From: Roseiarcus sp963833955
GTDB lineage: Bacteria > Pseudomonadota > Alphaproteobacteria > Rhizobiales > Beijerinckiaceae
Direction of reading: 5' to 3'
DNA: 64,000 nucleotides
Assembly: GCA_963833955.1 (NCBI GenBank)
Contig: CAWHZY010000003.1
Span: 1-64,000 of the forward strand
Part shown: positions 8,620-16,724 of the stretch, in pieces
Layout of the letters: the number at the start of each line of letters is the position of its first letter
Position numbering within the stretch: position 1 is the first letter of the stretch
Notes under the pieces: model-generated
Told to the model about the DNA's origin: nothing
Database searches by the model: none
Seen by the model: only the letters and a program-made list of their open reading frames with translations
Made by a program: the position numbers and the translations under genes

Positions 8620-9873
8620 GCACGGAGCAAAAGATCGAGCGCCGTTACGGCGCCGATCGTCGTCGGCGGCGGGCAGGCCGGACTGTCGGCAAGCTATTGG
8701 CTTTCGCGCGCCGGGGTCGACCATGTGGTGTTCGAGAAGAAGTCGATCATGCACAAATGGCGCGAGGAGCGGTGGGACACGTTCTGCCTCGTGACGCCGA
8801 ACTGGCAATGCCAGCTGCCGGGGCACGCTTATGATGGACCCGATCCCCACGGCTTCATGGTGAAGCAGGAAATCCTCGCCTATCTCGATGGGTTCGCGCG
8901 CAAGACGAACGGGTCGGTGCGAGAGGGCGTCGAGGTGCTGGCGGTCGAAAGGGAGAAAGACCTGTTCCTCGTGACGACCAGCGCCGGACGCTTCTTGGCC
9001 GACGCGGTGTTTCTGGCGACGAGCCTTTATGGCGACCCCTATCGGCCGCGATGCGCCGAGCGGGTCCCGGACTTCGTCGCCCAGGTTCACTCGACCGAAT
9101 ATCGCAACGCCGCCTCGTTGCCGCCGGGCGCCGTCATCGTTGTCGGGGCGGGCCAGTCCGGGGCGCAGATCGCCGAGGACCTGCATCTCGACGGCCGGAA
9201 GGTGCATCTCGTCACCGGCAATGCGCCACGATGCGCGCGCTTCTATCGCGGCCGCGACGTCGTCGACTGGCTGACCGACATCGGTCAATACGAGATCACC
9301 GTCGCCGACGAAGGAATGGGCCGCAAGCGGCAGGACACCAATCATTACCTCACCGGCCGCGACGGCGGACGCGACATCGACCTGCGCGCTTTCGCGCAAC
9401 AGGGCATGTCGCTCTACGGGCGCCTGAATGACGTGCGCGACGGTCGGATGATTTTCGAGCCGAACCTCAAGGCCAATCTCGACGAGGCGGACCGGGTCTA
9501 CAACGGCATCAACGCGCTGATCGATCGGCACATTGCGGGCAAGGGAATCGACGCGCCTCCGGGCTCCGTCTATCAGCCGGTCTGGACGCCGCGCGAGGAG
9601 CCTGAGGCGCTCGATCTTATCGCCAGCGGCGTCGGCGCCATCGTCTGGGCGACCGGCTTCACGCCCGATTGGTCTTATGTCCAGCTGCCGATTTTCGACG
9701 GCTCCGGCTACCCCGTGAATCGGCGCGGGGTCACCAGCGTTCCGGGCGCGTATGTGCTTGGCCTTCCGTGGCTCTGGACCTGGGGCTCCGGGCGTTTCCT
9801 GAGCGTAGGCCGTGACGCCGAATCCGTCGTCCGCCATTTGCTTCAGGGGGTGGGCATGGTCTCCGCGGCTTAG
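8616..9873 (+). pseudogene. MSMEG_0569-family flavin-dependent oxidoreductase (Nit1C), frameshifted near 8645
   Basis: FAD/NAD(P)H-dependent monooxygenase-like protein, last gene of the cluster. After MSTEQKIE (ATG 8616) the frame shifts near 8645 and then runs intact. FAD-binding GxGxxG appears as PIVVGGGQAGLSASYWLSRAG and the NADPH-binding one as VIVVGAGQSGAQIAEDLHLDG. WREERWDTFCLVTPNWQCQLPG and ATGFTPDWSYV are further conserved stretches. Corrected length is about 418 residues. In known Nit1C clusters this enzyme is thought to oxidise cyanide or a derived nitrile; here that is inference by family. Confidence 0.87.
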
Positions 9874-9940
9874 CGAAGCAGCGTCCAGTCGTGCGTCAGA
9901 GGGAGTTGCTTTTGGATTGAGCGGAAGGGCAGGGCTCGGA

Positions 9941-9954
9941 TGCAATTTATTGCA
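9941..9954. promoter_or_regulatory. Inverted repeat TGCAAT-TT-ATTGCA upstream of monooxygenase gene
   Basis: Perfect 6-base arms two bases apart, about 65 bases before the next start, overlapping a possible -35 (TTGCAG). It is a candidate repressor site, possibly of an iron or manganese regulator given the gene it precedes. The regulator is not identified. Confidence 0.35.
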
Positions 9955-10017
9955 GGGATCGGAAATCAGGTTAAGCTCGCCCTATGAACGCCTACAGGCG
10001 CCGCAAGGAGCACGCGA

Positions 10018-10356
10018 ATGTACATCGCAATGAATCGCTTCAAAGTCATCAAGGGCCAGGAGGAGGAGTTCGAGCGCCGCTGGCTCGGCCGGGACACCTA
10101 TCTCGATCAGCTGCCTGGCTTCGTCGAGTTTAACCTGTTGCGCGGGCCCGATCGCGACGATCATACGCTCTATTCTTCCCACACGGTATGGGCGAACAAA
10201 GAAGCGTTCGAGAACTGGACGCGTTCGGAGCAGTTTCGAGCCGCCCACCGCAATGCTGGCGACAACAAGCCGCTGCACCTCGGCCATCCGGAATTCGAGG
10301 GCTTCGAGGCGATCCAGACGCTGAAGAACAAGCACGCACAGAACGCCGCGGCTTGA
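10018..10356 (+). CDS. Antibiotic-biosynthesis-monooxygenase-domain protein, HmuQ/HmuD-like heme degradation
   Basis: A 112-residue single-domain protein of the dimeric alpha/beta-barrel (ABM) fold. MYIAMNRFKVIKGQEEEFE, PGFVEFNLLRGP, YSSHTVWANKEAFENWTRS and LGHPEFEGFEAIQ resemble rhizobial HmuQ/HmuD heme-degrading monooxygenases, which open heme to release iron. A good Shine-Dalgarno (AAGGAG) precedes ATG 10018. The gene stands alone between the Nit1C cluster and a pseudogene remnant; no heme uptake genes are visible. Another quinol monooxygenase activity is possible. Confidence 0.78.
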   Translation: MYIAMNRFKVIKGQEEEFERRWLGRDTYLDQLPGFVEFNLLRGPDRDDHTLYSSHTVWANKEAFENWTRSEQFRAAHRNAGDNKPLHLGHPEFEGFEAIQTLKNKHAQNAAA

Positions 10357-10445
10357 GCCTGACAGCGCCGGTACCGACCAGCGACCTCGGGGGCTGGAGC
10401 GCCGGCTCGCGCCATTCGCCAAAACGCTCGCATAACACCAAGACT

Positions 10446-10467
10446 CGATGATCGGAACCGATCATCG
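10446..10467. repeat. Near-perfect dyad, 10-bp arms with 2-base centre
   Basis: CGATGATCGG at 10446-10455 and CCGATCATCG at 10458-10467 are exact inverted copies around AA. It lies about 90 bases after the monooxygenase gene, with no T-run. It could be a terminator stem or a protein-binding dyad. A second stem, GAGCGCGA/TCGCGCTC, is at 10518-10537. Confidence 0.45.
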
Positions 10468-10549
10468 CCTTACGGCGCGAATGCGCGAATGCGCGCCCCA
10501 AGCCGTTGCGCGGGTTTGAGCGCGATGCGTCGCGCTCGAATAGAATGGG

Positions 10550-10830
10550 TATAAGACGTGCTTTCCAGCCGCCGCGGCGGCGAATGCCTGATCCCGGTGC
10601 AGCTCATTGGTGGTGGAAATGTAGACGGCGTCCACGTCCTTCGATTCGACCAGCGCCTTCAAGCTCGTCGTCACATGCGCGATCCGATGCTTTTCGGCGT
10701 CGCTCGCGGCCCGGTCCCGCGTTGGTGCTCATGACGGCGACCGCGCGGCTTCTCAATTCCCGCCCATCGGAGCGAAGCTCAGGCCGTTCTTCGAACGCGA
10801 CTGGCCCGATTTTCTGACCGGCGCCATTCA
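10550..10830 (-). pseudogene. Remnant of a Gfo/Idh/MocA-family dehydrogenase
   Basis: On the minus strand the frame VTTSLKALVESKDVDAVYIS, followed by TTNELHRDQAFAAAAAGKHVL, is a clear N-terminal Rossmann segment of the Gfo/Idh/MocA NAD(P)-dependent family. Upstream it continues with DAEKHRIAH, and, one frame away, AVAVMSTNA, matching the same family. Homology stops after GKHVL where CEKP would be expected, and no catalytic domain follows. So only about 90 residues of a roughly 330-residue enzyme survive. The 10357-10989 stretch holds this fragment, the hairpins at 10446 and 10518, and no intact gene. Confidence 0.72.
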
Positions 10831-10989
10831 TGATCCCGGTCGCTCGCCCACGCGATAGCGCAAGCGTGACGGGTGAGAGGTCGCCCATTGCGACTGCTCG
10901 CTCACGGGGACTGCGGTCGGCGCGAATTGACGATCCATTGCCTCGAGGCCGGACTTGGATCATTATCGCCTCGTCACTGGGAGGGTTCC

Positions 10990-12075
10990 TTGCGGGTCGG
11001 CGTACACAAGCTGCCAATGAATAGTCCGAACGACGTTTCCGCTTTGGAGCGTCTCATTGACAAGGGCGAGGTCAATCCTGGCGAGATCGTCGCTCTCATC
11101 GGCAAGACGGAGGGCAATGGCGGCGCCAACGACTTCACCCGCGGCTTCGCGACGGTTTCCTATTCGCTGGCTCTGGCGAAGCGCCTGAACGTCTCGCCGG
11201 AAGAGGTTCTGAAACGCGTCGCCTTCGTCTGGTCCGGCGGCACGGAGGGCGTGCTCAGCCCGCATGCGACGCTGTTCACGCGGGCCCCTTCCGAGAAGGC
11301 GCACGGAAAGCGGCTCGCCTTCGGCGTCGCCGTGACACGCGACTTCGCCCCGGAGGAAGTTGGCACGCTTGCGGAGGTTCGCGAAGTCGCCGCGGCGGTC
11401 AGACGCGCGCAGGCGGAAGCCGGCATTTCTGACCCTAGGGATGTTCATTACGTCCAGGTCAAAGGCCCGCTTCTCACGCCCGCCGCGATTGCCGATGCGG
11501 ACGGGCGCGGCGCGAAACTTGTCACCCGCGATCCGAATGGCTCGAAGGCGTTCGCGCGAGGCGCGACCGCGCTCGGCGTCGCGCTCGGCCTCGGAGAGGT
11601 CAAAGAATCCGAACTGAGCGAGGCGGTCATCGCGCGGCGGATGGATCTCTTCTCCTCGGTCGCAAACACGTCCGCCGGCGGCGAACTCAAGAATTGCGAA
11701 ATCCTTCTGTTCGGCAATTCCGAGACGGCCGGCGGAGATCTGCGGATCGGACACGCGGTCCTTTCCGACGTCGCCGACGCCGACGCCGTGCGCGCCGCGG
11801 CGCGCGACGCTGTCGGAGACCCGAAGGCTGTGATCGAGCCTCAGCGCATCGTCGCAATTTTCGCCAAGGCCGAGGCGCCGCCGAACGGCATGCTGCGGGG
11901 ACGGCGCACGACGATGCTGTCCGATGCGGACATCAATTACGAACGGCACGCACGCGCCGCGCTTGGCGCCGTCATCACATCGGTCACCGGAGACGCCGCG
12001 ATTTTCGTGTCGGGCGGGACCGAACACCAGTGCAAGCCTGGCGAGGCGCCGATCGCCGCGATCGTTCGCGTCTGA
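10990..12075 (+). CDS. Ring-opening amidohydrolase (cyanuric acid amidohydrolase/barbiturase family)
   Basis: Hydrolyses a cyclic ureide ring: cyanuric acid to carboxybiuret (AtzD/TrzD) or barbiturate to ureidomalonate (barbiturase). About 361 residues, the family's usual length. The three similar domains of the fold carry the paired conserved serines and lysines; seen are GKTEGNGGANDFTRGF, VWSGGTEGVLSPHATLF, YVQVKGPLLTP, SVANTSAGGELKNCEILLFG, RIVAIFAKAEAPPNGMLRGRR and FVSGGTEHQCKPG. I chose TTG 10990 because GGGAGGG lies 5-6 bases upstream and LRVGVHKLPM is the expected N-terminus; the frame stays open to 10873. It precedes a BMP-type importer, suggesting uptake of the ring compound. Which ring it opens cannot be told from sequence here. 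Confidence 0.9.
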   Translation: MRVGVHKLPMNSPNDVSALERLIDKGEVNPGEIVALIGKTEGNGGANDFTRGFATVSYSLALAKRLNVSPEEVLKRVAFVWSGGTEGVLSPHATLFTRAPSEKAHGKRLAFGVAVTRDFAPEEVGTLAEVREVAAAVRRAQAEAGISDPRDVHYVQVKGPLLTPAAIADADGRGAKLVTRDPNGSKAFARGATALGVALGLGEVKESELSEAVIARRMDLFSSVANTSAGGELKNCEILLFGNSETAGGDLRIGHAVLSDVADADAVRAAARDAVGDPKAVIEPQRIVAIFAKAEAPPNGMLRGRRTTMLSDADINYERHARAALGAVITSVTGDAAIFVSGGTEHQCKPGEAPIAAIVRV

Positions 12076-12084
12076 GCAGGAGAA

Positions 12085-12100
12085 TGGCGCGGCTATTGCA
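12085..12100 (+). promoter_or_regulatory. Candidate sigma-54 promoter of the BMP importer operon
   Basis: TGGCGCGGCTATTGCA differs from TGGCACG-N4-TTGCW by one base, with correct GG-to-GC spacing of 10. The predicted start near 12111 leaves a leader of about 58 bases before ATG 12169. Confidence 0.68.
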
Positions 12101-12168
12101 TGAGTACGCTCTGCAGGATCACCGGGCTCACGAGCGCCGGGCGCCCGATTAAGAGGGAGGTTCGTTCC

Positions 12169-13185
12169 ATGGAAACTTCAACCCCGTTGCGCCGCGCTGC
12201 GTCTCTCGCCGTGCTGTCGCTGGCCGCCGGCCTGATCGGCGCCTCCGCCGCTCATGCGGAGGACAAGGCGGCGATCCTGCTGCCGGGAAGCGCCAACGAC
12301 CAAAGTTGGAACGCGCTTGGCTATTCGATTCTGAAGAGCCTCGAGCCGCATGGCTTCAAGACGGCTTTTTCGGAAAACGTCGGCGACGCCGATGAAGCCG
12401 AAGCTTTGCGCGACTACGCCAATCAGGGCTATGGGATCGTCATGGGGCACTCCGGCCGCTTCGTCTCGGCGATGGAGCAGGTGGCCCCCGATTTCCCCAA
12501 GACGCAGTTCATCGCGGTCAGCGGCAACGAAGGCAAGCCGCCGAACGTCATGTCGATAGACTGGAACAACGCGCAATTTGGCTGCCAGATCGGTCATCTC
12601 GCCGCCCGCATGAGCAAGACCGGCAAGGTGGGAGGCGTCTACGGCTTGCAGGGCGTTCCCAACATCACCGCGCAAGCCGGCGGGTTCCGCATCTGCGCGG
12701 AGAAGGCGGGGGCGAAGGTCGCGATCGTTTACATCAAGGATATGGAAGACGCAGCCGAGGCGAAAGAGGCCGCGTTTTCGCTGATTGCGGGAGGCGCGGA
12801 CGTCATCACCGGTAAGCTCAACGCAGCCGAGGCAGGACTCGTCCAGGCGGCGAAGGAAAAGAACGTCTATGCGACCGGACGCGGGCCGGACCAGACCAAG
12901 ATCGCCCCTGAGCGCGTGCTCACCAACATCGTCGAGGACTGGCCGGCGATGTTCGGCTCGACCGCCGACCAGGTGAAGTCGGGCAAGCTGTTCGGAACCT
13001 TCGTCCAGTATGGCTATGACACGGCGCCGGTCACTGGCGCAACGCTCGAATACGAAGAAGGCAAGGCGTTTAATCCGGTCGTGCCGGCCGCGGTCGTGAA
13101 GGAGCTTGACGACATGGCGGCTCAGTTCAAGAGCGGAGCCCTGAAGATCGCGCCGACGGAGCAGGACGCGCGCAGCGGCGGATAG
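12169..13185 (+). CDS. BMP-family ABC transporter substrate-binding protein (PnrA/Med-like)
   Basis: Periplasmic receptor of a nucleoside-type importer. ATG 12169 has GAGGGAGG 8 bases upstream and begins a signal peptide (METSTPLRRAASLAVLSLAA, cleavage near AAHA-EDKA). The mature part carries LLPGSANDQSWNALGYSIL, the asparagine/aspartate-rich entry motif of BMP proteins, and VMSIDWNNAQFGCQIGHLAA. 338 residues in all. BMP receptors bind purine nucleosides or nucleobase-like ligands; with the ring-opening enzyme next door a cyclic ureide or nucleobase is likely. Confidence 0.9.
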   Translation: METSTPLRRAASLAVLSLAAGLIGASAAHAEDKAAILLPGSANDQSWNALGYSILKSLEPHGFKTAFSENVGDADEAEALRDYANQGYGIVMGHSGRFVSAMEQVAPDFPKTQFIAVSGNEGKPPNVMSIDWNNAQFGCQIGHLAARMSKTGKVGGVYGLQGVPNITAQAGGFRICAEKAGAKVAIVYIKDMEDAAEAKEAAFSLIAGGADVITGKLNAAEAGLVQAAKEKNVYATGRGPDQTKIAPERVLTNIVEDWPAMFGSTADQVKSGKLFGTFVQYGYDTAPVTGATLEYEEGKAFNPVVPAAVVKELDDMAAQFKSGALKIAPTEQDARSGG

Positions 13186-13256
13186 CGCTTGGTTTCCGAG
13201 ATCTCACGCTGGCCGTCCAGCAAGGACGAGCCCTTGTCGCGTCGGACTTGAAGCCC

Positions 13257-14744
13257 ATGGGTGAGCTTCTCGCAATGCGCGGGATCGCGCGCAGCTTTGG
13301 CGCGGTGCGCGCGGTCGACGGGGTCGATCTTGATCTCGAGGCCGGAGAAATCCTTGGCCTTCTGGGCGAGAACGGCTCGGGCAAGAGCACGCTTATGAAG
13401 GTGCTGTTCGGTCTCGTCGCGCCGGACGCGGGTTCGATTGTCCTTAACGGCAAGCCGTTCGTCAGGCACCGGCCGGCGGATGCGATGGCGCGCGGCGTCG
13501 CAATGATCCATCAGCATTTCATGCTGGTGGACGCCATGACGGTGGTCGAGAACGTCATGCTCGGCTGGCCGGAGGCTGGCCGCATCCTGCGCCGGAGCGA
13601 AATGACCCGGCGCGTGCGGGAGGAGAGCCTTCGCTATCGCCTCGGCCTCGATCCGGACGCGCTTGTCGCGGACCTGCCGCTCGGACGCCGGCAGCGGGTC
13701 GAGATCCTCAAGGCCGTGCTGCGCGACGCGCATCTGTTGATCCTCGACGAGCCGACTTCCAATCTCGCGCCGAGCGAAGTTTCCGAACTGCTGTCGATCC
13801 TCCGGCGACTTCGCGCCGAAGGGAAAGGCATTGTCTTCATCACCCACAAGCTGCCGGAAGTCCTCGACGTCTGCGATCGGGTCGTCGTTCTGCGACTGGG
13901 ACGGGTCTCCGGACAAGCGCGCGTCGGCGAAGTCACGCGGGCCGAGCTCGCGACGATGATGGTGGGTCGCGATGTCACGACGCCGCATGCGCCGCGTGTG
14001 GCGGGGCAGGGCGCGATACGGCTCTCGGTCGATCGCCTCGCCGGGCGGGGCGTGGGTCCGCTGTCGTTCGATATAAGGGCGGGCGAGGTCCTCGGCGTGG
14101 CCGGCGTCGACGGCAACGGTCAGCTCGAACTGGTGGAGACGCTTGCCGGCTTGAGGCCCGCGACCTCGGGCTCGATCCATGTCGATGGCCGCGAACTCGC
14201 GCGCGTCTCCGTCTCCGGGCGCGTCGACGCGGGCCTCGCCTATATGCCCGCGGACCGCGGTCAAACGGCGCTGGTGAAATCCATGTCGATCGCCGAGAAC
14301 CTGATGCTCCGCGACAGCCGTCGACCGCCTTTCGCGTCGGGGGTCTTTCTTTCGTCGGCGGGTCTCAACCAGAAGGCCAACGCGCTCATGCGCGCCTACG
14401 ACATCCGCGCGCCCTCGAGGGAAACCAAGGCCGCGCGACTGTCTGGCGGCAACCAGCAGAAGATCGTCGTCGCCAGAGAGCTCGACCGGAAGCCGGCGGT
14501 GCTGATCGCGCATCAGCCCGCCTGGGGTCTCGATCCCGGCGCGACCCGCTTCGTTATCGAACAGGCGCTCGCCCTTCGGGAGGCAGGCGCGGCGATCCTC
14601 TATGTCTCTTCCGAACTGGAGGAGGTGCTCGACGTCTCCGATCGCGTCGCGGTGATGGCGGATGGTCAGTTCGTCGGGATCGTGCCGCGCGACGACGTCG
14701 ATCTTGCGCAGATCGGGCTTTGGATGTCGGGCCGCGCCGCATGA
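13257..14744 (+). CDS. ABC transporter ATPase, two nucleotide-binding domains (BMP importer)
   Basis: Drives import of the BMP-receptor ligand. The N-terminal domain has Walker A GENGSGKST, Q-loop HQHFML and Walker B LLILDEPTSNLA; the signature reads ADLPLGRRQRVE, slightly off LSGGQ. The C-terminal domain has a degenerate Walker A (GVDGNGQLE), LSGGNQQK and VLIAHQPAWGLDPGA, normal for this subfamily. I chose ATG 13257 (MGELLAMRGIARSFG); a TTG at 13248 is the alternative. The stop overlaps the permease start (ATGA). Confidence 0.92.
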   Translation: MGELLAMRGIARSFGAVRAVDGVDLDLEAGEILGLLGENGSGKSTLMKVLFGLVAPDAGSIVLNGKPFVRHRPADAMARGVAMIHQHFMLVDAMTVVENVMLGWPEAGRILRRSEMTRRVREESLRYRLGLDPDALVADLPLGRRQRVEILKAVLRDAHLLILDEPTSNLAPSEVSELLSILRRLRAEGKGIVFITHKLPEVLDVCDRVVVLRLGRVSGQARVGEVTRAELATMMVGRDVTTPHAPRVAGQGAIRLSVDRLAGRGVGPLSFDIRAGEVLGVAGVDGNGQLELVETLAGLRPATSGSIHVDGRELARVSVSGRVDAGLAYMPADRGQTALVKSMSIAENLMLRDSRRPPFASGVFLSSAGLNQKANALMRAYDIRAPSRETKAARLSGGNQQKIVVARELDRKPAVLIAHQPAWGLDPGATRFVIEQALALREAGAAILYVSSELEEVLDVSDRVAVMADGQFVGIVPRDDVDLAQIGLWMSGRAA

Positions 14745-15805
14745 ATGAGGCCGCGCCGCCGGAGGTGCGGACTGCCACGCCGCGCTTGGCTTCGCTCCGG
14801 TTCGTGGCGGCGGACAGGATCGGACTGCGCATTGTCGTGGCGGTCGTTCTTTCCCTTGTCTGCTCGGCGGCTTTGGTCGCCCTTTCCGGGCATAATCCGC
14901 TCGCCGCTTTCGCTGCGCTGGCGATGGGCGCCGCCGGCTCGCCGCATCAATTGGGCGTCGCGCTCAATCGGGCGACGCCGTATCTATTGGCGGGATCGGG
15001 AGTGGCCTTCTGCTTCCGCGCGGGCGTCATCAACATCGGCGCCGAAGGCCAGATCGCGCTCGGCGGACTGGGCGCCGCGGCGGTCGCGCTTCACTGGCCC
15101 GGTTCGGCGTCTTGGGCTATCGCGCCTGCTTCGTTGATCGGAGCGGCGGCGCTCGGCGCCTTGTGGTCGGCGATCGCAACGGCCATCCATCTCGGCCGGC
15201 GCGTCCACGAAGTGCTTGTCACGCTTCTCCTCAATTTCGTCGGCGCGCTCATCGTCCAGCAGGCGCTGGCGGGACCGCTTGGCCAGGCCGGCGCCGGGTT
15301 CCTGCAATCGCCGCTCATGCCGCCAGGCGCATGGCTCTGGAAGCTGCCGGGCCTCGACGCGCATATCGGGTTCGTGCTCGCGCTCGTCGCGGCCGCGGCG
15401 CTTTCGGTGACGCTCTGGCTGACGCCCTTCGGCTTCGCCATCCGCGTCGCCGGACGATCTCGCCGCGCCGCGGCCTATGCGGGATTTTCGATCTCAGCCC
15501 TCACCTGGGCGGCCATGCTCCTGTCGGGCGCGCTCGCCGGTCTCGCTGGCGGCGTCGAGGTTCTCGGCATCCATCATCGGCTCATCGAAGGCTTCTCTCT
15601 CGGCTTCGGTTTCAAGGCCGTGACGGTCGCGCTGCTCGGCGCCGTCGAGCCCTTGGCGGTCGCGCCGGCGGCGCTGTTCGTGGGTCTGCTCGAGGCTGGT
15701 TCGCTCTCCATGCAGCGGCAGATCGGCGTTCCCTCCGCGCTCGTCGTGGTGATCGAAGGCCTCACCATGCTGTTCATCCTCGCGGCGACCGTGAGGCGGG
15801 CATGA
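14741..15805 (+). CDS. ABC transporter permease (BMP importer, YufP/NupB-like)
   Basis: Integral membrane subunit of 354 residues with about ten hydrophobic segments. The conserved INIGAEGQIALGGLGAA loop and FGFAIRVAGRSRRAAAYAGF coupling region mark a BPD_transp_2 permease of the nucleoside-importer type. The residues before about 25 are cytoplasmic. ATG 14741 overlaps the ATPase stop; its own stop overlaps the second permease start, so all three are translationally coupled. Confidence 0.92.
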   Translation: MNEAAPPEVRTATPRLASLRFVAADRIGLRIVVAVVLSLVCSAALVALSGHNPLAAFAALAMGAAGSPHQLGVALNRATPYLLAGSGVAFCFRAGVINIGAEGQIALGGLGAAAVALHWPGSASWAIAPASLIGAAALGALWSAIATAIHLGRRVHEVLVTLLLNFVGALIVQQALAGPLGQAGAGFLQSPLMPPGAWLWKLPGLDAHIGFVLALVAAAALSVTLWLTPFGFAIRVAGRSRRAAAYAGFSISALTWAAMLLSGALAGLAGGVEVLGIHHRLIEGFSLGFGFKAVTVALLGAVEPLAVAPAALFVGLLEAGSLSMQRQIGVPSALVVVIEGLTMLFILAATVRRA

Positions 15806-16716
15806 TCGAATTCCTCGAAGCCGCCATCCGCATCGCGACGCCGCTCCTGCTTGCCGCTCTGGGCGGCATTCTTTCCGAGCGCGCGGGCGTCTTTGCCGTC
15901 GGGCTCGAAGGCATGATGCTCATGGGCGCGTTCGGCGGCGCGATCGGCGCCTGGGCGAGCGGCAGCGCACTCGTCGGCGTCGCGCTTGCGATTGTCTGCG
16001 GAGCTGCGATCGGGCTCGTCGTGGCGATCGTCACCGTCAGGTATCGAGCGGACAACATGGTGACGGGCCTGACCGCGAATATTCTCGCGGCCGGGCTGAC
16101 GAGCTACCTCATGCGCGTGCTGTCCGGCGGCGGTCGTCCCATCGCCATTCATCTGACGCCGCTTCCGGCCTGGCCGATTCCGGGCCTTGCCGACATTCCG
16201 GTGGTCGGGCCGCTCCTGTTCGCGCTGCCGCCGCTGACCTATCTCGCGATCGTTGGCTGTGTCGCGCTCGCGTTCTTTCTTGGGCGGACGCAGGCCGGCC
16301 TGACTTTGCGCGCGACCGGCGAAAGCCCGGAGACCGTTCTGGCCTCCGGGGCCGAGCCGTTTCGCGTGCGCATGCTCGCGGTCGTGGCCTGCGGCGCCGT
16401 TGCGGGCATTGGCGGCGCGGTGCTCTCGCTGCAACAGGTCGGAACCTTCACCGACGGCATGACCGGCGGTCGCGGCTACCTTGCTCTCGCGTCGCTCATT
16501 GTGGCGCGCTGGAATCCGTTCGGCGCGGCGATCGCCTGTCTTGCGTTTGGCGCGGCGGAGGCGTTCGAATTGCGCATGCAAAGCTTTGGCTTGCCGGTCA
16601 GCTCCTATATCGTGCAAATGGCGCCCTATCTGATCGCGCTCCTCGTGCTCGCGGCTCTTGGGCGCGCGTCTCGGATGCCGGCGGCGATCGGACAGCCGCT
16701 TCCGCAAGACCAGTGA
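15802..16716 (+). CDS. ABC transporter permease (BMP importer, YufQ/NupC-like)
   Basis: Second membrane subunit, 304 residues, about eight to nine hydrophobic segments. LGGILSERAGVFAVGLEGMMLMGAF is the permease motif of this family and ADNMVTGLTANILAAGLTSYL its second conserved stretch. It forms the translocation pore with the preceding permease. Nine bases separate it from the amidase gene, so the amidase is probably in the same operon. Confidence 0.92.
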   Translation: MIEFLEAAIRIATPLLLAALGGILSERAGVFAVGLEGMMLMGAFGGAIGAWASGSALVGVALAIVCGAAIGLVVAIVTVRYRADNMVTGLTANILAAGLTSYLMRVLSGGGRPIAIHLTPLPAWPIPGLADIPVVGPLLFALPPLTYLAIVGCVALAFFLGRTQAGLTLRATGESPETVLASGAEPFRVRMLAVVACGAVAGIGGAVLSLQQVGTFTDGMTGGRGYLALASLIVARWNPFGAAIACLAFGAAEAFELRMQSFGLPVSSYIVQMAPYLIALLVLAALGRASRMPAAIGQPLPQDQ

Positions 16717-16724
16717 GGTGAAAT

